Source: Bifidobacterium callitrichidarum (lineage in GTDB: Bacteria; Actinomycetota; Actinomycetes; Actinomycetales; Bifidobacteriaceae). Taken from it: a stretch of DNA of 64,000 bases. The notes beneath the pieces were generated by a model. The model made no database searches. It had not been told where the DNA came from and saw only the letters and a program-made list of their open reading frames with translations. The stretch lies in NCBI RefSeq assembly GCF_003129905.1, contig NZ_QFFM01000007.1:61419-125418 (forward strand), written 5' to 3'. Position 1 is the stretch's first letter. Every line of letters starts with the position of its first letter. The translations under genes and the position numbers were made by a program. Shown here piece after piece: positions 55,159 through 64,000 of this stretch.

Positions 55159-55492
55159 ACCCGGCTGGCGACCGCCGGTTAACACTACGATGTCAAACAT
55201 CGCAGTCAACCATGCAAAACAGGGTGCATGAGGACGCGCGAAACACATGGCGGCCCGCTCCCTTATGCAACGCATGCCCCGAAAGGAAGCGATCCGGCCA
55301 ATCAAGCGAGCACGCTTGTTATCCCATGACGCGGAAATCATCCTCATATGAAAATTTGGTTCCCGGCGTAAGGAGAAAACATCTCTACTGCGAGCTTCAG
55401 CTGAATAAGGAGGCCTTTCTGACTCAAGCATCGTGTGAGAGCATAGCCACATCGTGCCCCGTAACGCCGATATTATGCCGTAGGGTGCTTGT

Positions 55493-55512
55493 GTGGCACA
55501 AAACCGTGCCAC
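55493..55512. repeat. Small inverted repeat in the gene-free region
   Basis: GTGGCAC-AAAACC-GTGCCAC is a perfect 7-bp inverted repeat 335 bp after the restriction gene. Confidence 0.5.
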
Positions 55513-55536
55513 CGCAGGCGATTCAGGCACCAAATC

Positions 55537-55571
55537 AGCTTATCGGGGCATCAGGCGTGCCCCGATAAGCT
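55537..55571. repeat. Perfect 14-bp inverted repeat
   Basis: AGCTTATCGGGGCA and its exact complement TGCCCCGATAAGCT are separated by 7 nt. A related half (GGGGCAC-A-CTCCGATAAGC) occurs at 55596-55614. It could end the transcript from the restriction gene or be part of a small mobile palindromic element. Confidence 0.6.
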
Positions 55572-55835
55572 TCTCATAGATGTTTTCCGGTTACAGGGGC
55601 ACACTCCGATAAGCCAAAATCCGCATGATTCCGCCATTTTCTCCCAACCAGACGGTTTCACCCAAAATAAGGGCTTGCCCCTGTAGCCTCAATTCATACG
55701 ATTCACAGCCGCAGTGGCACATGGATCCACTCACAACGTATGCAGCCAAGCAACACCTACATGCCGAATCGCAAAACCACTAGGCCATTCTTACGATTCC
55801 CCCGCCATACAGCCTGTCATGGCACACTCAACCTG

Positions 55836-55890
55836 ACATGCGTAAAAGGGGAAGTCACACAGCACATGTGACTTCCCCTTTTACGCATGT
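55836..55890. repeat. Perfect 24-bp inverted repeat
   Basis: Two exactly complementary 24-bp arms (55836-55859 and 55867-55890, beginning ACATGCGTAAAAGGGG) are separated by 7 nt. The stem is too long and too perfect for a usual terminator but it can work as one. No gene lies in 55159-56183; the rest of this 1 kb region has no frame that I believe is coding. Confidence 0.8.
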
Positions 55891-55910
55891 TCCGTCAGAA
55901 CATCTCGCTT

Positions 55911-56190
55911 CGGAATAATAGGATGATGCGCGTGTCCTCTAGGCGCACAAAATACTGCTTCATTCCGATTGCTGAGTGAAATTCGGCGATGTGTGCGGAG
56001 ACCGCCGTCCGAAGGCGAAGGCGTACGAAGGTACGTCGAACCTGAGGAAAGGCGGTATACGCTCCATCGCCGGATTTCACTCCGGAGTAATCGAATGATG
56101 CGTGCGTCCTCTAGGCGCACCGAGGGAAGGCGTACAAAGGTACGTCGACCGAGGAGCAACGACGAGGACGCTCCATCATTCGATTACTCC
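55911..56190. repeat. Tandem long imperfect palindromes reaching into the guaA stop codon
   Basis: Two large stem-loops stand side by side. The first has 18-bp arms at 55974-55991 and 56065-56082 with one mismatch; the second has perfect 17-bp arms at 56084-56100 and 56174-56190. Both share an inner sequence GGCGTACRAAGGTACGTCGA (56020-56039, 56129-56148). A third, degraded unit with CGGAAT/ATTCCG ends lies at 55911-55967 and shares CCTCTAGGCGCAC with the second. The right arm of the second contains the guaA stop codon. Confidence 0.8.
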
Positions 56191-57746
56191 CATTCGATGG
56201 TTGCCGGGGGCTTGGAGGTGCAATCCAGCACCACGCGGTTAATCTGGCGGCATTCGTTGGTGATGCGTGTGGAAATGGTGGCGAGCACGTCGTAGGGGAC
56301 GCGAGCCCAGTCGGCGGTCATGGCGTCCTCGGAGGAGACGGGGCGCAGGACGATCGGCGAGCCGTAGGTGCGCTCGTCGCCCTGGACGCCGACGGAGTGG
56401 ACGTCGGCGAGGAGTACGACGGGGCACTGCCAGATGTCACGGTCGAGGCCGGCCTTGGAGAGCTCCTCGCGGGCGATGGCGTCGGCCTTACGCAGCAGGT
56501 CGAGGCGTTCCTTGGTGATTTCGCCGATGATGCGGATGCCCAGACCCGGGCCCGGGAACGGCTGACGCCAGACGATCTCGTCGGGCAGACCGAGCTCGGT
56601 GCCGATAGCGCGCACTTCGTCCTTGAAGAGGGTGCGCAGCGGCTCGATGAGCTGGAACTTGATGTCCTTGGGCAGACCACCCACGTTGTGGTGGGACTTG
56701 ATGTTGGCCGCGCCGTCACCGCCGCCGGATTCCACGACATCCGGGTAGAGGGTGCCCTGCACGAGGAACTTGACTTCCTTGCCGCGGGCACCGGCCTCCT
56801 CGAGCACCTGCTGCTGGGCCTTCTCGAAAGTGCGGATGAACTTCTCGCCGATGATCTTGCGCTTGCGTTCCGGCTCGGAGACGCCCTTCAGGGCGGTCAG
56901 GAAGTCGTCGGCCGCGTCCACGGTGATGAGCTTGATGCCGGTGGCTGCCACGAAGTCGTGCTTGACCTGCTCGACCTCGCCCTTGCGCAGCAGGCCGTGG
57001 TCCACGAACACGCAGGTGAGCTGGTCGCCGATGGCCTTGTGCACCAGGGCGGCGGCCACGGCGGAGTCCACGCCGCCGGACAGGCCGCAGATCACTTCGG
57101 CGTCGCCGACCTTCTCGCGGATCTTCTTGACCTCGGTCTCGATGATGTTCGAGGCGTTCCAGTCGTTGGGCAACGCGGCGCAACGGTGCAGGAAGTTCTC
57201 GATGAGCTGCTGGCCGAGCGGGGAGTGCTTGACCTCGGGGTGCCACTGCACGCCGTAGAGCTTGCGGGATTCGTCCGCCATGGCGGCCACCGGGGCGCCT
57301 TCGGTGTGGGCGAGCACCTCGAAGCCGGCCGGGGCCTGCTCGACAGCCACGCCGTGACTCATCCACGTGGTCTGCTCGGCCGGGGAGCCGGCGAGGATGC
57401 CTTCGGCCTCGTCCACCACGGCGGAGGTCTTGCCGTATTCGCCCAGGGCGGCCTTGTCCACCTTGCCGCCGAGCTCGTAGGCCATGACCTGGAAGCCGTA
57501 GCAGATGCCGAGCACCGGGACGCCGGCCTCGAACACCTTAGTATCTATGGAGGGCGCGCCGGGCTCGAACACGGAGGCCGGGCCGCCGGAAAGGATGATC
57601 GCCTTCGGATCCTTGGCCAGGATCTCGTCGATCGGCATGGAATGCGGCACCAACTCCGAGTACACGCCGGCCTCACGCACGCGGCGGGCGATGAGCTGGG
57701 CATACTGGGCGCCGAAGTCGACGACGAGCACAGGACCGTTTGCCAT
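56184..57746 (-). CDS. guaA: GMP synthase (glutamine-hydrolysing)
   Basis: GuaA converts XMP to GMP using ATP and glutamine. The 520-residue protein has a class I amidotransferase domain with [17 protein letters not shown] (nucleophile Cys) and [11 protein letters not shown] (His/Glu). The ATP-pyrophosphatase domain has [21 protein letters not shown], and the dimerisation domain ends [15 protein letters not shown] 57746 is chosen for the AGGGGA site upstream and the normal [18 protein letters not shown] start. It is divergent from xfp. Its stop codon lies inside a long palindrome that probably acts as terminator. Confidence 0.97.
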   Translation of the reverse strand: MANGPVLVVDFGAQYAQLIARRVREAGVYSELVPHSMPIDEILAKDPKAIILSGGPASVFEPGAPSIDTKVFEAGVPVLGICYGFQVMAYELGGKVDKAALGEYGKTSAVVDEAEGILAGSPAEQTTWMSHGVAVEQAPAGFEVLAHTEGAPVAAMADESRKLYGVQWHPEVKHSPLGQQLIENFLHRCAALPNDWNASNIIETEVKKIREKVGDAEVICGLSGGVDSAVAAALVHKAIGDQLTCVFVDHGLLRKGEVEQVKHDFVAATGIKLITVDAADDFLTALKGVSEPERKRKIIGEKFIRTFEKAQQQVLEEAGARGKEVKFLVQGTLYPDVVESGGGDGAANIKSHHNVGGLPKDIKFQLIEPLRTLFKDEVRAIGTELGLPDEIVWRQPFPGPGLGIRIIGEITKERLDLLRKADAIAREELSKAGLDRDIWQCPVVLLADVHSVGVQGDERTYGSPIVLRPVSSEDAMTADWARVPYDVLATISTRITNECRQINRVVLDCTSKPPATIEWE

Positions 57747-57977
57747 TGATATTCCCCTAACGTTCATTGGGATTTTACGTGGGTTGCAACACACCGATTA
57801 TCACCGGTCAAGCAGACAAGACCGACACGCGCGGGGCATGTGCGAAATACGCACAAATCACAGGCGCGTAAGCAACAACACGCCGGTATTAACTTCGTTA
57901 AACCGAACGCGACACTCACAGCGCAAATCCTTGTTTGGCGCTATTTTCCGCCATTTTCAGGTTCTTCGCAGGAAAAA

Positions 57978-57994
57978 TCGATTGTGACAATCGA
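57978..57994. promoter_or_regulatory. Perfect palindrome in the guaA-xfp intergenic region
   Basis: TCGATTG-TGA-CAATCGA is a perfect 7-bp inverted repeat 197 bp upstream of the xfp start and 231 bp from the guaA start. It may be an operator for either gene. The rest of this 445-bp AT-rich gap should contain the divergent promoters; I see no other clear element. Confidence 0.4.
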
Positions 57995-58191
57995 ACCGGC
58001 AAACCGCACAAATAGTGCTATTTCCGAAACATTTTCGAACACACCCGCAAGAAATCGTTCAAAAGTCGTGTTGTCCTCGTACCATGACGAGTGATTGGGA
58101 ACGGAAACCCTTAATACCGCAAGGAATCGGGGCCCGCGACCGAACAGAAATAATCAATCGCACGGATACGTGCAGGAGTACAGGAGTACAC

Positions 58192-60669
58192 ATGACGAGT
58201 CCTGTTATTGGCACCCCTTGGAAGAAGCTCAACGCTCCGGTTTCCGAGGAAGCCCTCGAAGGCGTTGACAAGTACTGGCGCGCCGCCAACTACCTTTCCA
58301 TCGGCCAGATTTATCTGCGCAGCAACCCGCTGATGAAGGAGCCCTTCACCCGCGAAGATGTGAAGCACCGCCTGGTGGGTCACTGGGGAACCACCCCGGG
58401 CCTGAACTTCCTCATCGGCCACATCAACCGCTTCATCGCCGACCACGGCCAGAACACCGTGATCATCATGGGCCCGGGCCACGGCGGCCCGGCTGGTACC
58501 TCCCAGTCCTACCTGGACGGCACCTACACCGAGACCTTCCCGAAGATCACCAAGGACGAGGCTGGTCTGCAGAAGTTCTTCCGTCAGTTCTCCTACCCGG
58601 GCGGCATCCCGTCCCACTTCGCTCCGGAGACCCCGGGCTCCATCCACGAGGGTGGCGAGCTGGGTTACGCCCTGTCCCACGCCTACGGCGCCATCATGGA
58701 CAACCCGTCCCTGTTCGTGCCGGCCATCGTCGGTGATGGTGAGGCCGAGACCGGCCCGCTGGCCACCGGTTGGCAGTCCAACAAGCTCGTGAACCCGCGC
58801 ACCGATGGTATCGTGCTGCCGATCCTGCACCTCAACGGCTACAAGATCGCCAACCCGACCATCCTGTCCCGCATCTCCGACGAGGAGCTCCACGAGTTCT
58901 TCCACGGCATGGGCTACGAGCCGTACGAGTTCGTCGCCGGCTTCGACGATGAGGATCACATGTCCATCCACCGCCGCTTCGCCGAGCTGTGGGAGACCAT
59001 CTGGGACGAGATCTGCGACATCAAGGCCACCGCTCAGACGGACAACGTGCACCGTCCGTTCTACCCGATGCTGATCTTCCGCACCCCGAAGGGCTGGACC
59101 TGCCCGAAGTACATCGATGGCAAGAAGACCGAGGGCTCCTGGCGTTCCCACCAGGTGCCGCTGGCTTCCGCCCGCGATACCGAGGCCCACTTCGAGGTTC
59201 TGAAGAACTGGCTGGAGTCCTACAAGCCGGAGGAGCTGTTCGACGAGAACGGCGCCGTCAAGGCCGACGTCACCGCCTTCATGCCGACCGGTGAGCTGCG
59301 TATCGGTGCCAACCCGAACGCCAACGGTGGTCTGATCCGCGACGACCTGAAGCTGCCGAACCTCGAGGACTACGCCGTTAAGGAAGTCGAGAAGTACGGC
59401 CACGGCTGGGGCCAGCTCGAGGCCACCCGTCGTCTCGGTGTCTACACCCGCGACATCATCAAGAACAACATGCACGACTTCCGCATCTTCGGACCGGATG
59501 AGACTGCTTCCAACCGTCTGCAGGCTTCCTACGAGGTCACCAACAAGCAGTGGGATGCCGGCTACATCTCCGACGAGGTCGACGAGCACATGCACGTCTC
59601 CGGCCAGGTCGTCGAGCAGCTGTCCGAGCACCAGATGGAAGGCTTCCTCGAGGGCTACCTGCTGACCGGTCGTCACGGCATCTGGAGCTCCTACGAGTCC
59701 TTCGTCCACGTGATCGACTCCATGCTGAACCAGCACGCCAAGTGGCTTGAGGCTACCGTCCGCGAGATTCCGTGGCGCAAGCCGATCGCCTCCATGAACC
59801 TGCTGGTTTCCTCCCACGTCTGGCGTCAGGACCACAACGGCTTCTCCCACCAGGATCCGGGTGTCACCTCCCTGCTGCTGAACAAGTGCTTCCACAACGA
59901 TCACGTCATCGGCATCTACTTCGCCACCGATGCGAACATGCTGCTGGCCATCGCCGAGAAGTGCTACAAGTCCACCAACAAGATCAACGCCATCATCGCC
60001 GGCAAGCAGCCGGCCGCCACCTGGCTGTCCCTGGACGAGGCTCGCGCCGAGCTCGAGAAGGGTGCCGCCGCTTGGGATTGGGCTTCCACCGCGAAGTCCA
60101 ACGATGAGGCCGAGATCGTGCTTGCCGCCGCCGGCGATGTCCCGACCCAGGAGATCATGGCCGCTTCCGACAAGCTGAAGGCCATGGGCATCAAGTTCAA
60201 GGTCGTCAACGTGGTTGACCTGCTCGCTCTGCAGTCCGCCAAGGAGAACGACGAGGCCCTGTCCGACGAGGAGTTCGCCGACATCTTCACCGCCGACAAG
60301 CCGGTGCTGTTCGCGTACCACTCCTACGCTCACGACGTGCGCGGCCTGATCTACGATCGCCCGAACCACGACAACTTCAACGTCCACGGCTACGAGGAGG
60401 AGGGCTCCACCACCACCCCGTACGACATGGTTCGCGTGAACGAGATCGATCGTTACGAGCTGACCGCCGAGGCTCTGCGCATGATCGACGCCGACAAGTA
60501 CGCCGACAAGATCAACGAGCTCGAGGCCTTCCGTCAGGAAGCCTTCCAGTTCGCCGTCGACAACGGCTACGATCACCCGGACTACACCGACTGGGTGTAC
60601 TCCGGCCTCAACACCGCTGAGAAGGGTGCTGTCACCGCTACCGCCGCCACCGCTGGCGATAACGAGTGA
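58192..60669 (+). CDS. xfp: Xylulose-5-phosphate/fructose-6-phosphate phosphoketolase
   Basis: This TPP enzyme is the key step of the bifid shunt: it splits fructose-6-phosphate or xylulose-5-phosphate with phosphate to acetyl-phosphate and erythrose-4-phosphate or glyceraldehyde-3-phosphate. The 825-residue length is that of bifidobacterial Xfp. The N-terminus [20 protein letters not shown], the [14 protein letters not shown] and GPGHGGPAG segments and the TPP motif [18 protein letters not shown] are diagnostic. ATG 58192 has AGGAG 5 bp upstream; AGGAGTAC occurs twice in tandem there. Codon use is strongly biased to preferred codons, as expected for one of the most abundant proteins. A strong terminator follows. 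Confidence 0.99.
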   Translation: MTSPVIGTPWKKLNAPVSEEALEGVDKYWRAANYLSIGQIYLRSNPLMKEPFTREDVKHRLVGHWGTTPGLNFLIGHINRFIADHGQNTVIIMGPGHGGPAGTSQSYLDGTYTETFPKITKDEAGLQKFFRQFSYPGGIPSHFAPETPGSIHEGGELGYALSHAYGAIMDNPSLFVPAIVGDGEAETGPLATGWQSNKLVNPRTDGIVLPILHLNGYKIANPTILSRISDEELHEFFHGMGYEPYEFVAGFDDEDHMSIHRRFAELWETIWDEICDIKATAQTDNVHRPFYPMLIFRTPKGWTCPKYIDGKKTEGSWRSHQVPLASARDTEAHFEVLKNWLESYKPEELFDENGAVKADVTAFMPTGELRIGANPNANGGLIRDDLKLPNLEDYAVKEVEKYGHGWGQLEATRRLGVYTRDIIKNNMHDFRIFGPDETASNRLQASYEVTNKQWDAGYISDEVDEHMHVSGQVVEQLSEHQMEGFLEGYLLTGRHGIWSSYESFVHVIDSMLNQHAKWLEATVREIPWRKPIASMNLLVSSHVWRQDHNGFSHQDPGVTSLLLNKCFHNDHVIGIYFATDANMLLAIAEKCYKSTNKINAIIAGKQPAATWLSLDEARAELEKGAAAWDWASTAKSNDEAEIVLAAAGDVPTQEIMAASDKLKAMGIKFKVVNVVDLLALQSAKENDEALSDEEFADIFTADKPVLFAYHSYAHDVRGLIYDRPNHDNFNVHGYEEEGSTTTPYDMVRVNEIDRYELTAEALRMIDADKYADKINELEAFRQEAFQFAVDNGYDHPDYTDWVYSGLNTAEKGAVTATAATAGDNE

Positions 60670-60704
60670 TTCCAACCGCTCACGGTTTAGCCTAACGGCC
60701 TAGG

Positions 60705-60735
60705 AAAGGGCCCGGGATTCGTCCCGGGCCTTTTT
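60705..60735 (+). terminator. Terminator of xfp
   Basis: A 9-bp GC stem (GGCCCGGGA / TCCCGGGCC) with loop TTCG is flanked by AAAG and a TTTTT run: a classical intrinsic terminator 36 bp after the stop codon. Confidence 0.93.
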
Positions 60736-60828
60736 CGTATCCGTACGGGCACTCCCCCGCCGTCTCCGCATATCCGCATCATCGCCGTTTCCCCGGCACT
60801 GCGTCCGCAAACGTCCCGGTGTCTTAGA

Positions 60829-60842
60829 CGTGAACGATAACA
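60829..60842. promoter_or_regulatory. LacI-type operator-like site upstream of pta
   Basis: CGTGAACGATAACA lies 62 bp upstream of the pta start codon. It fits the LacI-family pattern TGTGA-N-CG-N-TCACA at 10 of the 12 fixed positions and shares GTGAACGNTANCA with the site upstream of pfl (36941-36954). Confidence 0.4.
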
Positions 60843-60903
60843 AGGGCAAGTACAATGATGTGTGGTCCCAATCATTGTTGATCATCAAAGGAGACAGACC
60901 AAA

Positions 60904-62574
60904 GTGACCGTTACCCGCGTATACATCGCAAGCCCCGAAGGCGCCAATGGCCGCAACGTAGTGGCCTACGGCGTGCTCAATGCATTGACCTCGAAGTACA
61001 AGACCATCGTGTTTCGCCCGGCCGTGTCCAACCACGACGACTTCACGCCTGTCCTGCTGTCCGCCTCGAACGCCGGTCTCGGCGTGACGCTGTCCACCGG
61101 CCTCGACGTGCACAAGGTTCGCAAGGACAAGGACACCGCCCGCGGCGACATCATCGGCGCGTTCAATGACGCGATGGACGTGGCCCGTGCGGATGCCGCG
61201 CTGATCGTGGGCACCGACAAGTCCCACGTGAACGACCCGACCAGCTACGAGTTCAACGCCAACGTGGCCGCCGATCTGCAGGCCGGCGTGTTCCTGGCCG
61301 TGTGCACCATCGACCGTTGGCCCCATGAGCTGGACGAGACCGTGCAGCTGTCCATCGAGGGCATGGAGGCCGCCGGCAACAAGGTGCTCGGCATCTTCGT
61401 GACCGGCTGCGAGCCCCGCCACGCCGTGTCCGTCAAGGAGACGCTGGCCAAGTACGGTCTGCCGGTCTGGACGATTCCGCAGGTGCCCTTCACCGACGCA
61501 TCCACCAAGGACCTCGCTCTGGAGACCTTCCGCAAGAACGCCCCCACCGAGGAGGTGCTCGCCGCCCTCGACGTGGATGTCGAGGCCCCCACCACCCCGT
61601 ACGCCTTCCAGTTCGGCCTGCTGGGCAAGGCCAAGACCAACAAGAAGACCATCGTGCTGCCCGAAGGCGAGGAGGACCGCATCATCAAGGCGGCCGACTA
61701 CCTGCTCGAGCGCGAGATCGTGAACCTCATCATCGTGGGCGACAAGGAAGCCATCCTGGCCCGCGGCAAGGAACTCGGCCTCAACTATCTGGAGCGCGCC
61801 CGCTTCCAGGCCATGGACGACGAGAACATCCTCAAGCCCATGGTGGCCAAGCTGTGCGAGCTCAGGGCCAAGAAGGGCATGACCGAGGAGCAGGCCCGCA
61901 AGCAGCTCAAGGACGCCAGCTACTTTGGCACCATGCTCGTGGTGCTCGGCTACGCCGACGGTCTGGTCTCCGGTTCCGTGAACTCCACCGCCAACACCGT
62001 GCGCCCGGCCCTGCAGGTCATCAAGACCAAGCCCGGCCAGAAGCTGGTCTCCGGTGCGTTCCTCATGTGCTTCAAGGATCATGTGGCCGTGTTCGCCGAT
62101 TGCGCCATCAACCTCAACCCGGACGCCGAGCAGCTTTCCGAGATCGCCCTGCAGTCCGCCGAGACCGCACGCGCCTTCGGCATCGACCCGAAGGTCGGCA
62201 TGCTTTCCTACTCCACGCTCGGCTCCGGCAAGGGCCCGGACGTGGACGTGGTCGAGGAAGCAACCCGCCTGCTCAAGGAGAAGGCCCCGGACCTGCCGGT
62301 GGTCGGCTCCATCCAGTTCGACGCCGCCTGGTCCCCCACCGTGGCCGCCACCAAGGCCAAGGGCAACGATGTGGCCGGACACGTCAATGTGTTCGTCTTC
62401 CCGGACCTGTGCGCCGGCAACATCGCCTACAAGGCCGTGCAGCGCTCCTCCGGCGCCCTTGCCATCGGCCCGGTGCTGCAGGGCCTCAACAAGCCGGTGA
62501 ACGACCTGTCCCGCGGCGCTCTGGTGCAGGACATCATCAACACGATCGCCCTGACCGCCATCGAGGCGCAGTAG
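60904..62574 (+). CDS. pta: Phosphate acetyltransferase
   Basis: Pta interconverts acetyl-phosphate and acetyl-CoA. The 556-residue protein has an N-terminal dethiobiotin-synthetase-like P-loop-type domain (VTRVYIASPEGANGRNVVAYG, about 1-200) and a C-terminal catalytic PTA domain (about 235-556) with KTIVLPEGEEDRIIKAADYLL, GMLSYSTLGSGKGPDVDVV and NVFVFPDLCAGNIAYKAVQR. It is shorter than long-form Pta (about 700) because the middle DRTGG domain appears to be missing. The start is GTG 60904 with AAGGAG 10 bp upstream. It is followed by ackA after a terminator and 129 bp. Confidence 0.95.
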   Translation: MTVTRVYIASPEGANGRNVVAYGVLNALTSKYKTIVFRPAVSNHDDFTPVLLSASNAGLGVTLSTGLDVHKVRKDKDTARGDIIGAFNDAMDVARADAALIVGTDKSHVNDPTSYEFNANVAADLQAGVFLAVCTIDRWPHELDETVQLSIEGMEAAGNKVLGIFVTGCEPRHAVSVKETLAKYGLPVWTIPQVPFTDASTKDLALETFRKNAPTEEVLAALDVDVEAPTTPYAFQFGLLGKAKTNKKTIVLPEGEEDRIIKAADYLLEREIVNLIIVGDKEAILARGKELGLNYLERARFQAMDDENILKPMVAKLCELRAKKGMTEEQARKQLKDASYFGTMLVVLGYADGLVSGSVNSTANTVRPALQVIKTKPGQKLVSGAFLMCFKDHVAVFADCAINLNPDAEQLSEIALQSAETARAFGIDPKVGMLSYSTLGSGKGPDVDVVEEATRLLKEKAPDLPVVGSIQFDAAWSPTVAATKAKGNDVAGHVNVFVFPDLCAGNIAYKAVQRSSGALAIGPVLQGLNKPVNDLSRGALVQDIINTIALTAIEAQ

Positions 62575-62585
62575 TCATGAATCGG

Positions 62586-62620
62586 AATGCGGCTCTTCGC
62601 TTTGCGGGGAGCCGCATTTT
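62586..62620 (+). terminator. Terminator of pta
   Basis: A perfect 10-bp stem (AATGCGGCTC / GAGCCGCATT) with a 13-nt loop and a TTTT tail lies just after the pta stop, so ackA probably has its own promoter in 62621-62702. Confidence 0.88.
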
Positions 62621-62702
62621 GTAGCAAGCAACGAGTAATCTAATCAACGGTAACCCGCTTCGTTCGGCGGGACGCAACATATCACAATGGAGGATGCCCA
62701 CA

Positions 62703-63932
62703 ATGGCGAAAACCGTCCTTGTCATCAATTCCGGCTCCAGCTCGATCAAGTACCAGCTGGTGGACCTCGAATCCGGCGAAGGCCTTGCTTCCGGCCTGGT
62801 TGAGAAGATCGGCGAGCCGATCGACGGCCACTACAAGCACGAGTACAACGGCGAGAAGCACGAGCTCGAGGAGCCGATCCACGACCACGAGCAGGGTCTG
62901 AAGCGCGTGCTCGGCTTCTTCGAGGAGTACGGCCCGAAGCTGTCCGACGCGGGCATCGTGGCCGTCGGCCACCGCGTGGTGCAGGGCGGCTCCCTCTTCC
63001 CGAAGCCGGCCCTGGTCAACGACAAGACCATCAACGCCGTCAAGGACCTGGCTGTCCTCGCCCCGCTGCACAACGGCCCGGAGGCCAAGGGCGCTGAGGT
63101 CATGCGCGCTCTGCTGCCGGATGTGCCGCAGATCTTCGTCTTCGATTCCTCCTTCTTCTTCCAGCTGCCGAAGGCCGCCAGCACCTACGCGCTGAACAAG
63201 GAAATCGCCGAGCAGTACCACATCCGCCGTTACGGTGCCCACGGCACCTCCCACGAGTTCATCTCCTCCGTGGTGCCGGAAGTCATCGGCAAGCCGGCCG
63301 AAGGCCTCAAGCAGATCGTGCTGCACATCGGCAACGGCGCCTCCGCCTCCGCCGAGATCTCCGGCAAGCCGGTTGAGACCTCCATGGGCCTGACCCCGCT
63401 CGAGGGCCTGGTCATGGGCGGCCGTACGGGCGACATTGACCCGGCCGTGGTCTTCCACCTGATCCGCAACGCCCACATGAACGTGGACGAGCTGGATGCC
63501 CTGTTCAACAAGCGTTCCGGCATGATGGGCATGACCGGTTTCGGCGACCTGCGTGAGGTTCACCGTCTGGTGGCCGAGGGCAACGAGGACGCCAAGCTGG
63601 CCCTGGATGTCTACGTGCACCGCATCGTGAGCTACATCGGCAACTACACCTACCAGATGGGTGGCTGCGACGTGATCACCTTCACCGCCGGTGTGGGCGA
63701 GAACGACGACATCGTGCGCAAGATGGTGTGCGACAAGCTCGCTCCGTTCGGCGTCAAGCTGGACGAGGAGAAGAATGCGAAGCGCTCCAAGGAGCCGCGC
63801 GTCATCTCCACTCCGGACTCCTCCGTGATCATCGCCGTGATCCCGACCAACGAGGAGCTGGCCATCGCCCGCAAGTCCGCCGCCATCGCGGAAGCCGGCG
63901 AGGACACCTACGGCAACAAGTTCGCCAAGTGA
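62703..63932 (+). CDS. ackA: Acetate kinase
   Basis: AckA converts acetyl-phosphate and ADP to acetate and ATP, the main ATP-yielding step after phosphoketolase. The 409-residue length is normal. Family motifs are VLVINSGSSSIKYQLVDL at the N-terminus, VGHRVVQGG, FDSSFFFQLPKAASTYAL, RYGAHGTSHEF, LHIGNGASASA and FTAGVGEND. ATG 62703 has GGAGG 9 bp upstream; the in-frame ATG at 62694 overlaps that site. It is preceded by pta on the same strand. Codon use is strongly biased, as in xfp. Confidence 0.98.
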   Translation: MAKTVLVINSGSSSIKYQLVDLESGEGLASGLVEKIGEPIDGHYKHEYNGEKHELEEPIHDHEQGLKRVLGFFEEYGPKLSDAGIVAVGHRVVQGGSLFPKPALVNDKTINAVKDLAVLAPLHNGPEAKGAEVMRALLPDVPQIFVFDSSFFFQLPKAASTYALNKEIAEQYHIRRYGAHGTSHEFISSVVPEVIGKPAEGLKQIVLHIGNGASASAEISGKPVETSMGLTPLEGLVMGGRTGDIDPAVVFHLIRNAHMNVDELDALFNKRSGMMGMTGFGDLREVHRLVAEGNEDAKLALDVYVHRIVSYIGNYTYQMGGCDVITFTAGVGENDDIVRKMVCDKLAPFGVKLDEEKNAKRSKEPRVISTPDSSVIIAVIPTNEELAIARKSAAIAEAGEDTYGNKFAK

Positions 63933-63962
63933 GTCTGAATCGCTGATTCATTCGCGACAAGA

Positions 63963-63996
63963 GGGGTGGGGGGCGCGAGATGGTAGGGACCACCCC
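63963..63996 (+). terminator. Possible hairpin after ackA at window end
   Basis: GGGGTGG and CCACCCC can pair across a 20-nt loop 31 bp after the ackA stop. The T-run, if any, lies beyond the window. Confidence 0.3.
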
Positions 63997-64000
63997 CGGG

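Noticed and set aside
55881..56159. A 92-codon minus-strand frame with an internally repeated sequence (RRTFVRL, VRLEDARII)
   Set aside because: The repetition comes from the tandem palindromes; the frame has no ribosome site and its codon pattern follows the stem-loops, so it is not a gene.
55159..56183. A second gene partnering the GmrSD-like factor
   Set aside because: Short open frames in this AT-richer stretch have no ribosome site or recognisable domains and are crossed by perfect palindromes.
58111..60675. An 854-codon open frame on the minus strand opposite xfp
   Set aside because: Xfp is certain; the antisense frame is open because of the strong codon bias of xfp and has no start site or domains.

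Overview
The window looks like a stretch of a Bifidobacterium chromosome, closest in gene content and order to the B. longum/B. breve group. The reasons are the xylulose-5-phosphate/fructose-6-phosphate phosphoketolase of the bifid shunt (58192-60669), directly followed by pta and ackA, together with pfl/pflA, actinobacterial families (DUF3000, two ClpP paralogues, NadE with a glutaminase domain) and high-GC codon use throughout. This assignment is by recognition only; no search was run.

Layout. 1-836: end-truncated MacB-type ABC ATPase. 1144-3634: O-acetylhomoserine sulfhydrylase (metY) and a divergent pyridoxal kinase. 3719-12271: the most unusual part, a lipoprotein/ABC-exporter operon, a divergent lipoprotein, a third lipoprotein, and a three-gene operon of LuxR-type response regulator, histidine kinase and a membrane-anchored relative of the lipoproteins. 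12412-16316: yraN-comM-dprA. 16507-20455: succinate dehydrogenase/fumarate reductase flavoprotein and Fe-S subunits and an O-methyltransferase. 20535-24494: LOG protein, NhaA antiporter, MalY/PatB lyase, two identical tRNA-Arg genes. 24581-29541: clpP1-clpP2-clpX, a small HTH-like protein, a ClC channel. 29650-33030: trigger factor, RNase D, DUF3000. 33356-37278: pfl-pflA fermentation genes and a small SPOR-like protein. 37438-40301: nadE and an M20 peptidase. 40445-43430: methionine ABC importer metQ-N-I. 43854-52918: HAD phosphatase, three tRNA-Ala, histidine phosphatase, rsfS, glmU, tRNA-Gln, prs, acyltransferase, DUF1846. 53107-55158: a GmrSD-like DUF262/HNH restriction factor, AT-richer than its surroundings, next to a 1 kb gene-free region rich in long palindromes. 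56184-57746: guaA. 58192-63932: xfp-pta-ackA.

How it works together. The right end and the pfl block are the fermentative core: phosphoketolase makes acetyl-phosphate, AckA recovers ATP from it, Pta interconverts it with acetyl-CoA, and Pfl/PflA make acetyl-CoA plus formate. LacI-type operator-like sequences precede both pfl and pta. Sulfur amino-acid metabolism is represented by metY, patB and metQNI, with a shared 15-bp motif upstream of metY and metQ.

The strongest candidate for an undescribed system is at 3719-12271. Four paralogous extracytoplasmic proteins (three lipoproteins, one membrane-anchored), an ABC exporter with a membrane-fusion-like protein and a two-component system are tied together by a 19-bp inverted repeat (half-site TGTAGTC, 5-bp spacer). 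It occurs about 80-86 bp upstream of the start codons of the response regulator, of the solo lipoprotein, and of both divergent lipoprotein transcription units. I infer an envelope-sensing and efflux regulon; its signal and cargo are unknown.
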